Shown: one piece after another, positions 10,539-21,668 of the stretch | Layout of the letters: each line of letters begins with the position of its first letter | Numbering within the stretch: position 1 is the first letter of the stretch | Assembly: GCA_004194705.1 (NCBI GenBank) | Contig: SADC01000724.1 | Span: 1-64,000 of the forward strand | Direction: 5' to 3' | Origin: Ditylenchus dipsaci | Lineage: Eukaryota > Nematoda > Chromadorea > Rhabditida > Anguinidae | DNA: 64,000 nucleotides | Translations under genes and position numbers: made by a program | The notes under the pieces: generated by a model | What the model saw: the letters and a program-made list of their open reading frames with translations, nothing else | Databases searched by the model: none | What the model was told of the DNA's origin: nothing

Positions 10539-11559
10539 TTCGATGAAATAGAAACAGAAAGCGGCACTTGTTTACTTGGGGCCCCTTTTTCGGTCAACTA
10601 TGAATAGTGTTTAGACGTCTTCTAAGTAATTTTCATACGTTAAAAACGATAAAAAGTTGTTTCCCAACATTTTCCGTACTAAAAACTTAGGATTTCGAAA
10701 AAATTTTGGTTATCATAAGTCGACCAATTGCCTTGGTCCCTCAAGCTAAAGACTCCAAAAAGGGTACCTGGATATCCTAAAATTACCGAAAAGATGGGAT
10801 TCGAACATAGTTTTGTTAACTGGGGCCTACCGCATGAAGAAGCTCTGGTATGCGTTTTGTTTTTATGCATCCAGAGTCACTTACGAGTGATTTGTGTCTA
10901 AAGTATGTGGGTGTGCGCATCTCAACCCCAAGCAACCAAAGGGTCGCAGGGGGCTTGGTTGGTTAGAGATGCGCGCACTCACTTACCTTAGACATAATTC
11001 CGAGCAAGACTCTTGATCAAAAATACATATAGAGACCTTCAAAAAATAGACCTTTTTGTCTAGCTCCAGTGAGCAAAACGCGGTAGGATACCTTAATACC
11101 CGATATTTTAGCTTGGGGGACCAAGGCAATCGGTCAACTTATTGTAACCAAAATTTTTTTGAAAACCTATTTTTTAGTGCGGAAATTGTTTGGAAACTAC
11201 TTTTTTTTATCGGTTTTAGCATATAAAAGTTACTTAGAAGACGTCTCAATACTATTCATAGTTGACCAAAAAGGGGCCCCCAAGTAAACAAGTTCCCAGA
11301 AAGCTGTGGAAAAACCAAATGGTTTGTAGATGCTCTACAAGAGTATGCGATAAAAAAATTCTTGCGGTAGGGTCCTCAAAATCACATCCGGGAAAGTTTT
11401 TTGGCAGTCTGAGGCTGTGATGGTTCTCTACAATATCAATTTTCTTTTTAGAAAGAACAAAAAGAGAAAGCTTTGCAAACCCTTAAATACAATCTGGATA
11501 TCCGACGCGATGGTCTGCGACCTCTCTTGAAAATTGCTAGACTCATGTCCATTGAGTAA
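10539..11559 (+). pseudogene. Exon fragments of an unrecognised gene, one split by a hAT element
   Basis: After an acceptor-like ATAAG, frame text FDEIETES runs to the element at 10563-11296. Removing the element and one TSD copy continues the same frame as CGKTKWF (11305-11325), followed by GT. A second exon, 11452-11559, after a good TTTTTAG acceptor, reads KEQKEKALQTLKYNLDIRRD, then GLRPLLKIARLMSIE and stop. Joining at 11325 keeps phase. A longer first exon to 11366 is open but loses phase. A 30-nt intron after ATTGA is possible but shorter than the others here. The composition looks like real protein, but I do not recognise the family. With the insertion the gene may be dead or spliced around it. 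Confidence 0.4.
10563..11296. mobile_element. Palindromic hAT-like element, 8-bp TSD CAGAAAGC
   Basis: Ends GGCACTTGTTTACTTGGGG and inverted CCCCAAGTAAACAAGTTCC, flanked by CAGAAAGC at 10555-10562 and 11297-11304. The arms match over about 250 bp, including AATTGCCTTGGTCCC text that recurs in elements at 14 kb, 31.3 kb, 40.6 kb and 43.6 kb. Internal sequence is non-coding. Confidence 0.8.
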
Positions 11560-11619
11560 ACTTTTTTAACACAAATATTTTTTAGTGACAGATTTACTTC
11601 AGACATCAACAGCTATTAG

Positions 11620-11820
11620 AACAGTGTTGGGAACTCGTACTCGTACTTCGTACTCGTACCGTACTCGTACTCGTACTACGAGTACGAAGTACGAGCAGCT
11701 TAAAAGCAGAGGTACGAGTACGAGTACTAGTACGAACAGAAAAAATAATGAGGTACGTGTACGAGTACGAGGACGAAGAACAAGTACGAGTACGAAGAGA
11801 AACTTTAAGTACGAGTGCCA
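11620..11820. repeat. Array of GTACTCGTAC / ACGAGTACGA units
   Basis: About 200 bp built almost entirely from CGTACT and AGTACG hexamers on both strands, starting after AGTGTTGGGAACTCG. A related array at 27585-27835 is inside the Harbinger element. Long frames in it, rich in Arg-Thr-Ser, are array artefacts. Probably a hAT-type MITE with degenerate ends. Confidence 0.6.
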
Positions 11821-12173
11821 TGTTTTTTTCTGGCTATTTTTGAGCAGAATTTTTTCTATAAAAGCATGAGTTTTTAAATGAGAAAGGCATTTTGAAAGCA
11901 TAAATTTCCTATTTGTCCTTGTAATGTTCTGATTAATCTTTTGAATTGACGTCTCTTTCATGGTATGGTCCTGGTATTCCTCATTTCAAGGCACGCAAAG
12001 CGGCCGTCTTAAATCTATGCCTTTCCGTGGTATAGTCATAATATGCCTTATTACAAGGCGCGCGAAGCAGCTAGATTTTTGTCATGGTGTGTTATTCATT
12101 TTATGATGTATCAAATATCTACTCCTTTAAAAATCGCAATGCGAAGCGTTGCTCAAGGTTTCAGTAGTAAACG

Positions 12174-12579
12174 CGTACCCTCAAGTTCGTTCCCACCTTG
12201 GGTCCGACACTTTTTTCAACCTCATTTCTAAAATGTTTTGCCGAATTTGATTCGTCAGTCTAGTCGAAAATATCGCAAGGATTTAGATTTTTCCGATCGT
12301 TTCTGAAAAAGCTGAAACTTTTGCCATTAAGACCCGCGGCTCTCGATATAAGATACCACTTTTCAAGATTTAGGGTATCTTATATCGATAGCCGCGGGTC
12401 TTAATGGCAAAAGTTTCAGCTTTTTCATAAACGATCGGCAAAGTCTGAATCCTTGCGATATTTCCGACTAGACTGACGAATCAAATTTGGCAAACCATTT
12501 TAGAAATGAGGTTAAAAAAAGTGTCGGACCCAAGGTGGGAACGAACTTGAGGGGCGTATCTTATATCGAGAGTCGACTG
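12174..12579. mobile_element. Mariner-like palindromic MITE (ATAAGATAC stem)
   Basis: The right end ATATCGAGAGTCGACTG is followed by TA. The arms share GTTCGTTCCCACCTTGGGTC and AAGACCCGCGGCT as complements about a centre near 12375. The left CAGTCGA end is missing or degraded. It shares outer text with 32097-32524 but has a different stem word. Confidence 0.65.
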
Positions 12580-14023
12580 TATATACCGTTCGAAATTGTC
12601 TGGAGATGTGCCCTTTTCGAGAATGCAACACCATATTTCCGCACTCCTAGCAAGCTATGGGTCTTGGAAGTTTAAAAAGAAATTCGGTAGACACACAACT
12701 AACCAGTACCTCAACTGCCTGAGCGCTACTCAATTCAATTACAGTTCCATTTACTTACCGGATCTTACAGGTCTACCCGAAATGTCTGGATCATATCCCA
12801 ATAATATAAAGGCTATCCAACTGGTTGGATGTTACCTTAAGTGCCTGGAGAGTCCCCTAACCACCTGCAATGAGTCCTGATTGCAAAAGGTTACACCAAC
12901 TATCCGGAAGGGTACACTAACCATCCGGATAGCAACAATTTTTGTAAACGACCAGAGTCTAGCAGTAATTAATGCAAACTTATGTTTATGATGGGTCCGC
13001 GACAGTTCACGCCCGCGACAATTCACGCCCGGGACAATTCACGCCCCAGGACAATTCACGCCCCGGGACAATTCACGCCCCGGGACAGTTCACGCCGGGA
13101 CAATTCACGCCCCAGGACAATTCACGCCCCTAAAGAATTCACGTTTACTTACTTTATTTATTAACAACACTAAAACTGTGATTTTAACGACTTGAACTCT
13201 GAAATCTAGGTTAAGTACCCGAGGTTCAGGTGGACATCCAGCCTAAAATATGTTTTTTCCTTCTAAAACTTAAGTGAAGGCTACCCAAATATATGTCCCA
13301 GACCCCGGAAAATGTGCCCAAACTCGGGACACGGACAATTCGCCTCCAGGACAATTCGCCTCCGGGCCGATTCGCCTCCCGGGACAATTCGCCTCCAGGA
13401 CAATTCGCCTCCAGGACAATTCGCCTCCGGGACAATTCGCCTCCTGGGACAATTCGCCTCCCGGGACAATTCGCCTCCAATTACATTTTTTATTTCCTGC
13501 TCCGTCTGTCAGTTCACTCCATGAACAATAAGCTTATTCTTAGTTTTTATTTTTGCAGTTAAGGTAATGTTGTAGTTGTATTCGAATCATTTTTTGAACT
13601 TTTCTGTCAATCCATCACCTAATCGCCCTAATTTTCTCATGTTGTTGTCCACATGGTTCATTTAGATGGTTCCCTTGGATCATGGAGGTCTCCAGCTAGT
13701 CAAAAAAATTTCAGCCACTAAAGTTACTCAAATTTTAGATACGTTCATCAAAACAGCTAGTTATATAAAATATCTCAGATTTAGATGGTTTAGATAAACT
13801 GACAAACATTTGACCAAATGGACACTCATGTGAACCAAGTGGATACCCACGTCGTGTGTTTGGTGTTGCATCTCTTTTTAAATTGAATTTTATACCACGT
13901 ATTCACCGGAAACTTGCATAAAATGGACAATTGCTCCCTGTTCATAAAGACATTCTTACCCTGCTCAGATAATAGAGACAACAATTATTTGACTTCAAAA
14001 TTTATCAGGCTATAACCAACTTT

Positions 14024-14632
14024 GGCGCTAGTGCAGATACCGGTGCCAAAATATGCCTTGGTCCCCCTGTTGTTTTTTCATGAAAAACAGCTTGGTCCCC
14101 CCTGTTGTTTTATTACGACAAAATTTTTTTCAATTTATTTTTGTCTTGAAACAATATATTTCCTTTACTTTACTCTTATTTTTATTTTACTTTGTATTCA
14201 TTTGTCGTATTGTCACTGTTGACGATTTTATCCAAATTATTTCAGTCAAATCATGAACCGATTTTATTATAGAAATTGATGAGACATGTTTTGCTAAACG
14301 GAAGTACAATCGTGGATTTTTAGTGGTATTCAGCGTGGCCCTAAAGGAAAACGAAAGAAAGGCCCGTCACAATTGCAAGGCCGAAGAAAAAATGTGCTAG
14401 ACTTCTTTCTTGAGCGCGTATCTATGATACATCGTATAGACAATTATAATATTTAATTGTAACTGTGTAATGTAAAATTTTGTAATGTGATTTTTAATAA
14501 AGAAATGTGTAAAAAGTAAATTTTCATTTTTTGAAATTGGTTAAAATAAACAGGGGGGACCAAGCTGTTTTTCATGAAAAAACAACAGGGGGGACCAAGG
14601 CATATTTTGGCACCGGTATCTGCACTAGAACC
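14024..14632. mobile_element. hAT-like MITE, 8-bp TSD CCAACTTT
   Basis: Inverted ends CTAGTGCAGATACCGGTGCC, then ATGCCTTGGTCCCCCTGTTG. CCAACTTT flanks it at 14016-14023 and 14633-14640. It lies inside the element at 13326-15667. A relative with the same end text is at 40584-40769. The centre (14130-14530) is AT-rich and has no gene. Confidence 0.8.
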
Positions 14633-14805
14633 CCAACTTTAGCTGCCTTTCTTTTGATCCAAGTGGACGACCACATGGTTTAGTTAGTGCATGGATTATC
14701 CATGAGAACTAAAGTTGGATCATAGGAAAAAATTTTAAATTTTAAAAGTTCTTTACAAGACGAAAATATTAATATCCGGGTACCAGTACACTACCTGAGT
14801 ACAAC

Positions 14806-15110
14806 AAAATCAAGTGGTCGTCAATTTGGTGCAAATTTTTTTACGTTTTTCATGTTCCGAAACCTGTTTTCTGGACTAATTTGGGCATGCTGAAGATGGT
14901 TCAATAATAGTAAAAGAAGGTTTTGTATGGTATTTTTTAGTTATTGGGAAATAATTTAACTCGCCAAAACTAGAAAATAGCTTACAAAACGGCATTTCAC
15001 CACTATCAAACCATCTTCAGCATTCCCGAGTTAGTCCAGAAAATAGGTTTTGGAACCCAAAAAAGTAAAAAAAAATTTGCTCCAAGTGGACGACCACTTG
15101 GTTGGTCGGT
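14806..15110. repeat. Palindrome with AAGTGGTCGTC / GACGACCACTT ends
   Basis: The arms share CATGTTCCGAAACCTGTTTT and GGGCATGCTGAAGATGG as complements. One-arm copies lie at 45395-45480 and 51345-51370. It sits inside the 13326-15667 element, to the right of the hAT MITE. Confidence 0.6.
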
Positions 15111-15667
15111 TCAGACTACAAATTTTTTCAAAATGTACGAATTTGAAAAGTGTGGACTATTTTGTGTGTGGACCAATTTGGTGTGGATCAGTTTGGTGCG
15201 GATCGATTCGCTTAACGCCCGTAAATGAATATACACCTGGACGAGGGATACTCACCTCTAATTGTGGGGATCGCTTCAGTGAACTCAAAATTTACATTTG
15301 ATAGCATGGTTGGTTTTCGATTTAACTTTTTTTCAAAATTTCAGGCCATCCACGTGAACATACACCTGACCTAAAGGTACCTACCCTGGGTTTTGGGGTC
15401 CAGATGGGTGAAACCGCGGTTTCGGTCCTATCAAACATGATTTACCACACAATTTCACGTCGAAAATAAGGGTTTGAATGTGGTGTGTTGACTGTTACTT
15501 TTCAAAAATTACTTCTACTATTTTTTTTGTACCGGAGGCGAATTGTCCCGGAGGCGAATTGTCCTGGAGGCGAACTGTCCCTGGAGGCGAATTGTCCCGG
15601 GAGGCGAATCGGCCGGAGGCGAATTGTCCGGGAGGCGAATTGTCCCGGAGGCGAATTGTCGCGGACC

Positions 15668-16364
15668 CCCAAACTCTTTATTAGTCACAACTTCCGTACG
15701 CTGGCCTACCCCCAAGCCTAAGGGCTAAGCCTAAACTTGTTGTTTGAAAGGTAGTTACAGCGATTTTTATAAGGTCAGGTTTGGGGGGGGGTATTCGCTA
15801 CTAGCGCCCAAATTTTCTAATAAAGGTGATGTCCGCCACAGGGATTAGAATCTTGCAGATCAATTTACTTGCAGATCAATTTACTGCAGATCAGTTTACC
15901 GTCGCCCTAAATTCGGTACCACTAAGTACCACTACCTTTGCACTTCTAACTGAGTACCTCTACCTAGGTACAGCAACTTGAGTGACATCACCTTGGTAGT
16001 ACTATCTCAGCACCACCTGGATAACCTACGGGACATGAAACTTTTCAAAGCTAGGCTTCCTGCAAATTTTGCCATTATCAAACTATGTTTAGGATAAGAT
16101 TCTGGAAAGGGCACAATTATTACATAGCACATAATTACTTTAGGCTATTCCGAAATTTAGGATTTTTAGACGTAAATACCCGTTTAGGACAGGTACCAGG
16201 CGGTTTTCCTATCCACCCTGAGGCTCATTGATCCTTTAAAAACCTTTTTTTATTCTGGTGCTAGTCCAGAAAAAAGTGTTTACCATCAGCGTGATTCGAA
16301 CCTGTAACCTATTCATGAATTAATTAACCAGACATAATTGACCAGGATATCAATTTACCGCCGT
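15668..16364. repeat. Dispersed repeats, no gene
   Basis: It holds an inverted copy of the GGCGCTAGTAGCGA repeat (15664-15830) and TACCACTA/TACCTA-rich text (15910-16040), which recurs at 12700-12860, 44860-45060 and 51385-51480. No supported frame. Confidence 0.45.
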
Positions 16365-16890
16365 GAATTATCTGGGGGCGTGAATTGTCCTGGGGCGTGA
16401 ATTGTCCCGGGCGTGAATTGTCCCGGGGCGTGAATTGTCCCGGGGCGTGAATTGTCCCGGGCGTGAATCGTCCCGGGCGTGAATTTTCCGTGTACCGTTT
16501 ATGATGGTTAAAATACAGTCGGATCTCGGATCTGCTTTATAACGCATGCCTGAGATACGGTCTTTGCGCCGCATCCAATTAATTGTTTTTGTAAGTAGGC
16601 ACCTGTAAGGCGTCAACCGACCTTGTAAGAGAATATTTGGCACCTGGCAGCTTCACTTGTCTATCATAAGCTTTTAGGAAACATGTAATTTTTCCCCCTT
16701 TGAGTATCGCCATCCGTTCTCTGAGCAAAGGTCCAAATGAGAAATTTACAGCTCAAACAGAATATGATGCTTGCTTCCAAACATAAAACCAATTGTTTGA
16801 TGTGGAATTTCAATTTAAAAAAATTTCGAGACTGGAAACCATTTCAATTATTCATGTCTCTCTTTTTTTAGCGTAGCTTTTTTGTAACAG

Positions 16891-17043
16891 TTGGAGCACA
16901 ACAAACTCCTGCAGCAAGGCAAAATTCTGCGACCTCAATGGAAACTGGCCTTCAAAGAGAAACAGAAAGTCGTGGAAAATCCGAACGGTTTGGAAATCCA
17001 CAAAAGAGCTATTGCATCCAGACCAGGACTAAAGTTAACTTAA
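16891..17043 (+). CDS. Terminal exon of an unrecognised plus-strand gene
   Basis: After a TTTTTTGTAACAG acceptor, the frame reads LEHNKLLQQGKILRPQWKLA then FKEKQKVVENPNGLEIHKRA and ends ...RPGLKLT with stop at 17041-17043. AATAAA occurs just downstream near 17048 and again near 17093. The strand is clear from the acceptor, stop and poly(A) signals. All three plus frames are open here; this one has the most protein-like, basic and helical composition. No family recognised. Upstream exons would lie beyond the nested transposons at 12993-16496, and none could be called. Confidence 0.5.
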   Translation: MEHNKLLQQGKILRPQWKLAFKEKQKVVENPNGLEIHKRAIASRPGLKLT

Positions 17044-18234
17044 AATTAATAAAAAAGTCCAAAAAAGTTTTTTTCGATTCTATGAATTTAGAAATAAAAG
17101 TCAATAAAATACATTTTATTCAAAAATATCACAAAATACAAACAAATATGCCAAATTCACCTCGTCCATGTGTAAGTCAATTAATTAGCTATATATGTAT
17201 AGGAAATATTTGAGATTGGCAAAACAAATAGTCGGAGGAGTTAGAAGAAACCAAAAATACCCATTTCACACCATCATTTACAGTAAATTGTGCAAAAAAG
17301 TAGGAATGAACGGTATATAGGATAAAATTGTTGTACAAGGAAAGAGCAACATTTACACTGAGGATCAAGAAAAACTAAACTACAATTTGTATTTTGTGCT
17401 ATATTTCTACACTGACAACAATATGTGTGTTATTTAGGACATGCATCACCAATGTTTTTGAAGGAAAAGTGCCTATTCTGACATGAGCGATCATACTTTT
17501 TGAAAACAATTGTCGAAAATTTATAGAAGTTGCTGTAGGTAAGATTTAAAAAGAGGAGCTCACCAAAAATCGAAGAGTAGTTCAGGATCACCAACGTCAG
17601 ATTTGACACTTTTCCTCAAAAAAGCAAAGGCAAAAACATTTTATAATGTGTCCCATGGTATAAATGTGATTACAGGCAACTCTCGGTTATCCGCTACCCC
17701 AGGGGTCCACGCTGAGAGTCTGGCGTGGCGGATAACCGAGAGTTAACTGTACAGTCCAAGCTCAATATATCGTCAACTTTACCAAATATATATTTTTCAT
17801 TCTGAATTTCAATTACTTATGCCAATTTTGATTGCAGCTTTATATTTTAGCCAGGGATAGATTGTGATAATTTCAAATTTCGAAAATCAAGCTGAGAAAA
17901 AAATTTACTAATAAAATTCGTAGTTTAATAGTAAATTTTTGCTATATTGTATTTTCTCTGATAGACGGGCTGGCCCGTCTATTTTTACCAGCTAAAATTT
18001 CTTTGACTTTATATTAAGAATGCAATAAAAAACATGGTTTACCCCTAGTTTTGGCCTTGAGGGAGTCCCTTCTATTAGACAGGGCCCCTCTAAAGGACAG
18101 GGCTAGTCTACCAGAGAGAATACGCTAATTTGATTTTGCCGCAATTTATTTGTTGCAATCTATTGCTGGTCGATATGTTGAGCACTATCAAGGTTTGACT
18201 GTAGGTTAAGCAAGGGTCAAAGTATGTGTGCCTT
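17044..18234. other. 3' intergenic stretch with small MITEs
   Basis: 17673-17749 is a 77-bp TA-flanked hairpin with ends CAGGCAACTCTCGGTTATCC and inverted GGATAACCGAGAGTTAACTG. About 17945-18120 is a degraded TATTGTATTTTCTCTGATAG element. No gene seen. Confidence 0.5.
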
Positions 18235-18353
18235 CTAGACTTGCTGGTTAGACTGGTTGTTAGAAGTATTTTGTTTTGAGTGGGGCATCATGATGCTGAT
18301 CAATGACATGGCTTTCACGTATGTGGTCGGCTTGTTGGAGCCTTGGGAATCGT
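18235..18353 (-). CDS. Terminal exon of an unrecognised minus-strand gene
   Basis: After a TATTTCAG acceptor the frame reads DSQGSNKPTTYVKAMSLISI, then MMPHSKQNTSNNQSNQQV and stop. The Asn/Gln/Ser-rich polar end looks like a disordered C-terminal tail. Upstream exons should lie above 18354 on the minus strand; the coding-like patch at 19512-19950 is a candidate. No family recognised. Confidence 0.45.
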
Positions 18354-19511
18354 CTGAAATACAATAGAACTACCAATAGCTTTGAAAATCATAAAAAGCT
18401 GTTGTAGCAAAACAAAAAGTGTGCAGAGGATAAAGTTGAGCACAATCAACACAAACTAATTTTATCCTTGTGCATACGCAAAATGAGACCAGAAAGAAAA
18501 GCATTTAATTTTTAATGCGTTTTCAAAAAATTTTCAGCTAACGTGTGATTAAAATGGAACTTTTTTTTTATCGGTGTGCTGACATTTCGTCCTTTTTGTC
18601 TAAGGCGGGAATTTACTTTTTTTTCGTTTTCCTGTTTTTGCAATATGGAGCACACATTTAAGCGCGTCCTAACATGTGCTAGCATACACTCTGCATAAAC
18701 CTCTGCCTAAATTAGAAACAAAGAACAAAATCTACTGAAAGCTGCAAAAATGAAAAAGTTTGAATTCTCGCATCAGACAGAAACGACGAAACGTCCCCAA
18801 ATCATTTTCATCTAATCTTAATTTGACACGAATTTTTTGAAACTTGTCAAAAAACCTATCAAAGCGCACAAAACTAAAAAGTTATGAAGAATGCACAGCA
18901 AATAAAAAGCACAAAATCAAGTGCAAATCAACAAAACTGAAAAGTCGAAACACTCGAAATCTCTGATTTTTACAGACACAGCAAAATTTTGAAAAAAACT
19001 CTACCGCAAATCGTCTAAAAAGCCATTCCCTGATTGTTCGGCATTGTGTTTTTGACCCAAATTTTAAAGGCTGCTTTTTGGCGAGATACCCCTTAATTTG
19101 TACCTCATCTTACTAACAAGTAAGGGACCCTGACTGTGACCTGAGGTAATTTCGATAAAAACAATTATGCGCGGATTCTTGTAGAGCGTGCCCAAGTTCC
19201 TTATGAATGCGGCTCCCCAGTTCTGAAAGACAACAAAATTTTTAGGAATGATGAATGACCCAAGGGCTAGCTATGAAAAACCGTGATATGGGGTATTGAG
19301 GTGTTTTTAGAACTTTGAGTGACCCTCGTACCAGATGAGCCAGATTTCTCAGCAACTTGGGCACGCTCTACAAGAATACGCAGGAAAAAATTTCTCATCG
19401 AAGTTTTCCCAGGTCACAGTCGGGGTCCTTCCCTTGTAAGTAAAAATTGAGGGTAAACTTGGCTATGAGCCGTCTTCAACAGAGACATAATGTCTAAAAC
19501 ATGATTTTGAA
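18354..19511. other. No firm gene; palindrome at 19098-19452
   Basis: An imperfect palindrome of about 355 bp has arms sharing AAGGGACCCTGACTGTGACC and GGGCACGCTCTACAAGAAT. It may be a MITE. The rest is AT-rich and unassigned. Confidence 0.4.
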
Positions 19512-19948
19512 TCAAAGAGAAGGCTTATGAGACAATTTACGACTTGTTTGAAAGGCGATAATCCAGCTCAAAATGGTAATTTTTGTTGATGCATACAAGC
19601 GCGAAGGCCCAAAAGTTGAAATATGCACTGGAAAAAGTGGAAAAGGCAGCATTTGTAAAAGAGCAAGCACACAGGCCACTTCACAGCTCATCCCAGGTGG
19701 ACCCAAACATACCTCCCACAAAGCCCGCTTTCCACCGTCTAGATGGTTCAGCATTGCCTGCCTTGCCTCGCTGCGCGCTCCTTCTGGTGTTGGTGCGGAT
19801 AAGATAGAGTCTGCAATTGGCATATATACATACATATGGCTTGGGGCAAAATATAACCCACCCCACACCCATCAGCAGGAACATCACACCGCAAAGTCCA
19901 AATATCACCCATGCCCACCTGCAAATTGTTTTGTCCCTTACTGAAATT
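19512..19948 (-). other. Coding-like patch, gene model not resolved
   Basis: Higher GC than its surroundings, with open frames on both strands. On the minus strand one frame gives a hydrophobic run, WVIFGLCGVMFLLMGVGWVIF; another gives GARSEARQAMLNHLDGGKRA before a GTATGT donor; and a third, after a TTTTTCCAG acceptor, gives AYFNFWAFALVCINKNYHFE. They could be exons of one membrane protein, but the phases do not join cleanly. Confidence 0.25.
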
Positions 19949-19956
19949 ATTCCAAC

Positions 19957-20091
19957 CAGGGTTCGCAATTTTAAAGTAATTTTTTCGCGATTATTGAAAT
20001 GCTAGATAGTGTCACTAGCATTTTTCACACTTTGAAAATGCTAGTAAGGAGGTTCTTGTCATACTGTACGTTTCAAAAATTGCGAACTCTG
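19957..20091. mobile_element. 135-bp hAT-like MITE, TSD ATTCCAAC
   Basis: Ends CAGGGTTCGCAATTTT and inverted AAAATTGCGAACTCTG. ATTCCAAC flanks it at 19949-19956 and 20092-20099. Only the ends and a few AATGCTAG words remain. Confidence 0.85.
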
Positions 20092-21668
20092 ATTCCAACA
20101 TATTGTCTAACTATGGTTGTCAAGTACCCGAATTTTGAGTCCGATTCCCAAATTTAGGGTTTCCTTTTTCGCCGTAAAAAAATTAATTCAAAATAAAAAC
20201 CCGGAATTTTCGAGTTAGGTATTTTTTGAGAAAGCGAGAATGAAGGGAGGAGTAGGATGTTGAAAAAAATTGAAAAAAATATGGCAGAACTTGTATGACT
20301 TCTCTGCCCGGATATATTGATAAAATTTGTAAAATTAAAGAAAACCTACAGTGGGACGTGGCTTCTAGGATGAGGAGACTTCAATGCACTTTCCACTAAT
20401 AAAATTATCATTGAGTCATTTCTCAGAAAAAAAAGAAACAATAGGAAATTTACCTTTGTTGAGAGCATCCACTGTTCTATCCACCATATTGTTAAGCACC
20501 TGAAACTGTGGGCTTCGGTATAGAACCCCCCCCTCCCCCCCCACGCAGAGTGATCGGATGGAGGATATAACTTTATATTCGTGTTTCTCGACCCCGATTT
20601 CATGAGAAAGCCGCGTGTTTTTTTGATTATGAAAAAATTTTTTCGAACCACAGGGGGTATCGTTTTTGGCTTAAATTGAAAACACCCCTCAAAATATGTA
20701 ATTCCCCCCCCCTAAAATTTCAAATTTACCCCCTCAATTTGAATTTTTAGTGAAATATTGCAGTAAATTTGCGGGAATCCGAATTTTATAGTCAACAAGG
20801 ACTTGGATCGCTCAGAATTCCACCCTGGATCGGCCAGAAGCCCCTGAAAGTTGGTTTTTTAGGGGGTTTACAAAAAGGGGAGTAAACTTTTTGCGAAACA
20901 TCGATTGAGCGGATCAGATTTTGGGTCCGATCGGCTGAATCGCTCAGAATTCCATCCTGAACCATTCTCAACCATCTTAAACAACCCTAAACCATCCCAA
21001 ACTGCTCCAGACCAGTATCTAACTACCCTAAATCCGTGATTAGGGCGGTTTGAGATGGTTGTTATTAGAAAAGTTGAATTTTCCAATTAATTTTTGCAAT
21101 AAATGTTGGAAACCTTTACATCCAAAGAAAGCCCTGAATTTTCTGCACCGGATAGTTCCAAACACTAGCTTCTGTACTAAAAAATATGGACAATGGTCAT
21201 GGTGCAAAAAAAATGTTTTTAAATATTTTTGAAACATGATTTTTAAATAAAAAAGCTCGACCTTGACCACGACCTCGACTAGCCTATGTGAGCGTAGTAT
21301 AAATTTGCTACAGAAAAAAGTAAATTTGCCACAAAAAAAAAGTAAGTTAGCTACAAATAATATTTGCCACAAAAAAAACATTTTTGCTACAAAAAAAGTA
21401 AATTAGCTACTGAAAAAATGATTAACCTATGCCAAATTAAGGGTGAGCAAGATTGAAAGCTCGTGACCCAGCCAGACCAAGTAGTTGACACGTAGAGTTA
21501 CAATGAAAAATCCAAATGATGATCCCAGTTACATTTTTCACAAAAATACTGAACACGACGACCGACAAGAAAAAAATGCGACTGCAAAATGATTAAAAGG
21601 TCAGACGGATCGATCATAAAATTTATTGCGCACTTTGGTGGGAACAAACAACATTGTCTAAACTACAA
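20092..21668. other. Repeat-rich intergenic stretch
   Basis: A one-sided hAT-type end near 20107 (GGTTGTCAAGTACCCGAA); a repeat at about 20510-20660 with CTCGACCCCGATTTCATGAG, shared with 30080-30225 and 39465-39600; a repeat at 20690-21010 (GGATCGCTCAGAATTCCACC) shared with the palindrome at 57845-58675; and 21300-21415, an irregular tandem run of TTTGCCACAAAAAAAGTAA. No gene seen. Confidence 0.5.

Larger units (their letters stand above)
13326..15667. mobile_element. Inner element with CAATTCGCCTCC arrays, 9-bp TSD CCCAAACTC
   Basis: The left array (13326-13480) is made of GGGACAATTCGCCTCC units and the right array (15535-15667) is its inverse. CCCAAACTC flanks it at 13317-13325 and 15668-15676. 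Its ends resemble those of the enclosing element, so the two are sister families. Joining the flanks restores text shared with the dispersed repeat at 56050-56090, which supports the boundary. Confidence 0.78.
12993..16496. mobile_element. Outer element with CAATTCACGCCC arrays, 9-bp TSD
   Basis: The left end starts GGGTCCGCGACAGTTCACGC and continues as about eight 14-16 bp units of GGGACAATTCACGCCC to about 13135. The right end (16365-16496) is the inverted array. GTTTATGATGG flanks it at 12984-12994 and 16497-16507, so the TSD is 9-11 bp. The superfamily is unclear; 9 bp fits MULE-like elements. It holds the two elements described next. Confidence 0.75.

Noticed and set aside
11585..11961. 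Arg-Thr-Ser-rich open frames of 70-120 codons
   Set aside because: By-products of the GTACTCG array, open in all frames on both strands.
13000..13530. Repeat array that could pass for a CRISPR (CAATTCGCCTCC / CAATTCACGCCC units)
   Set aside because: Units are directly adjacent with no unique spacers, inverted copies stand at the opposite end of a TSD-flanked element, and the host is an animal.
13226..13562. Open frames rich in CPGGELS / QFASRTIRL repeats on both strands, and the same at 15478-15728
   Set aside because: Period-15 array translated in several frames at once; no splice sites or start context.
19573..19944. 123-codon plus-strand open frame
   Set aside because: All frames are open in this GC-richer patch; the minus strand has better splice signals and hydrophobic runs.
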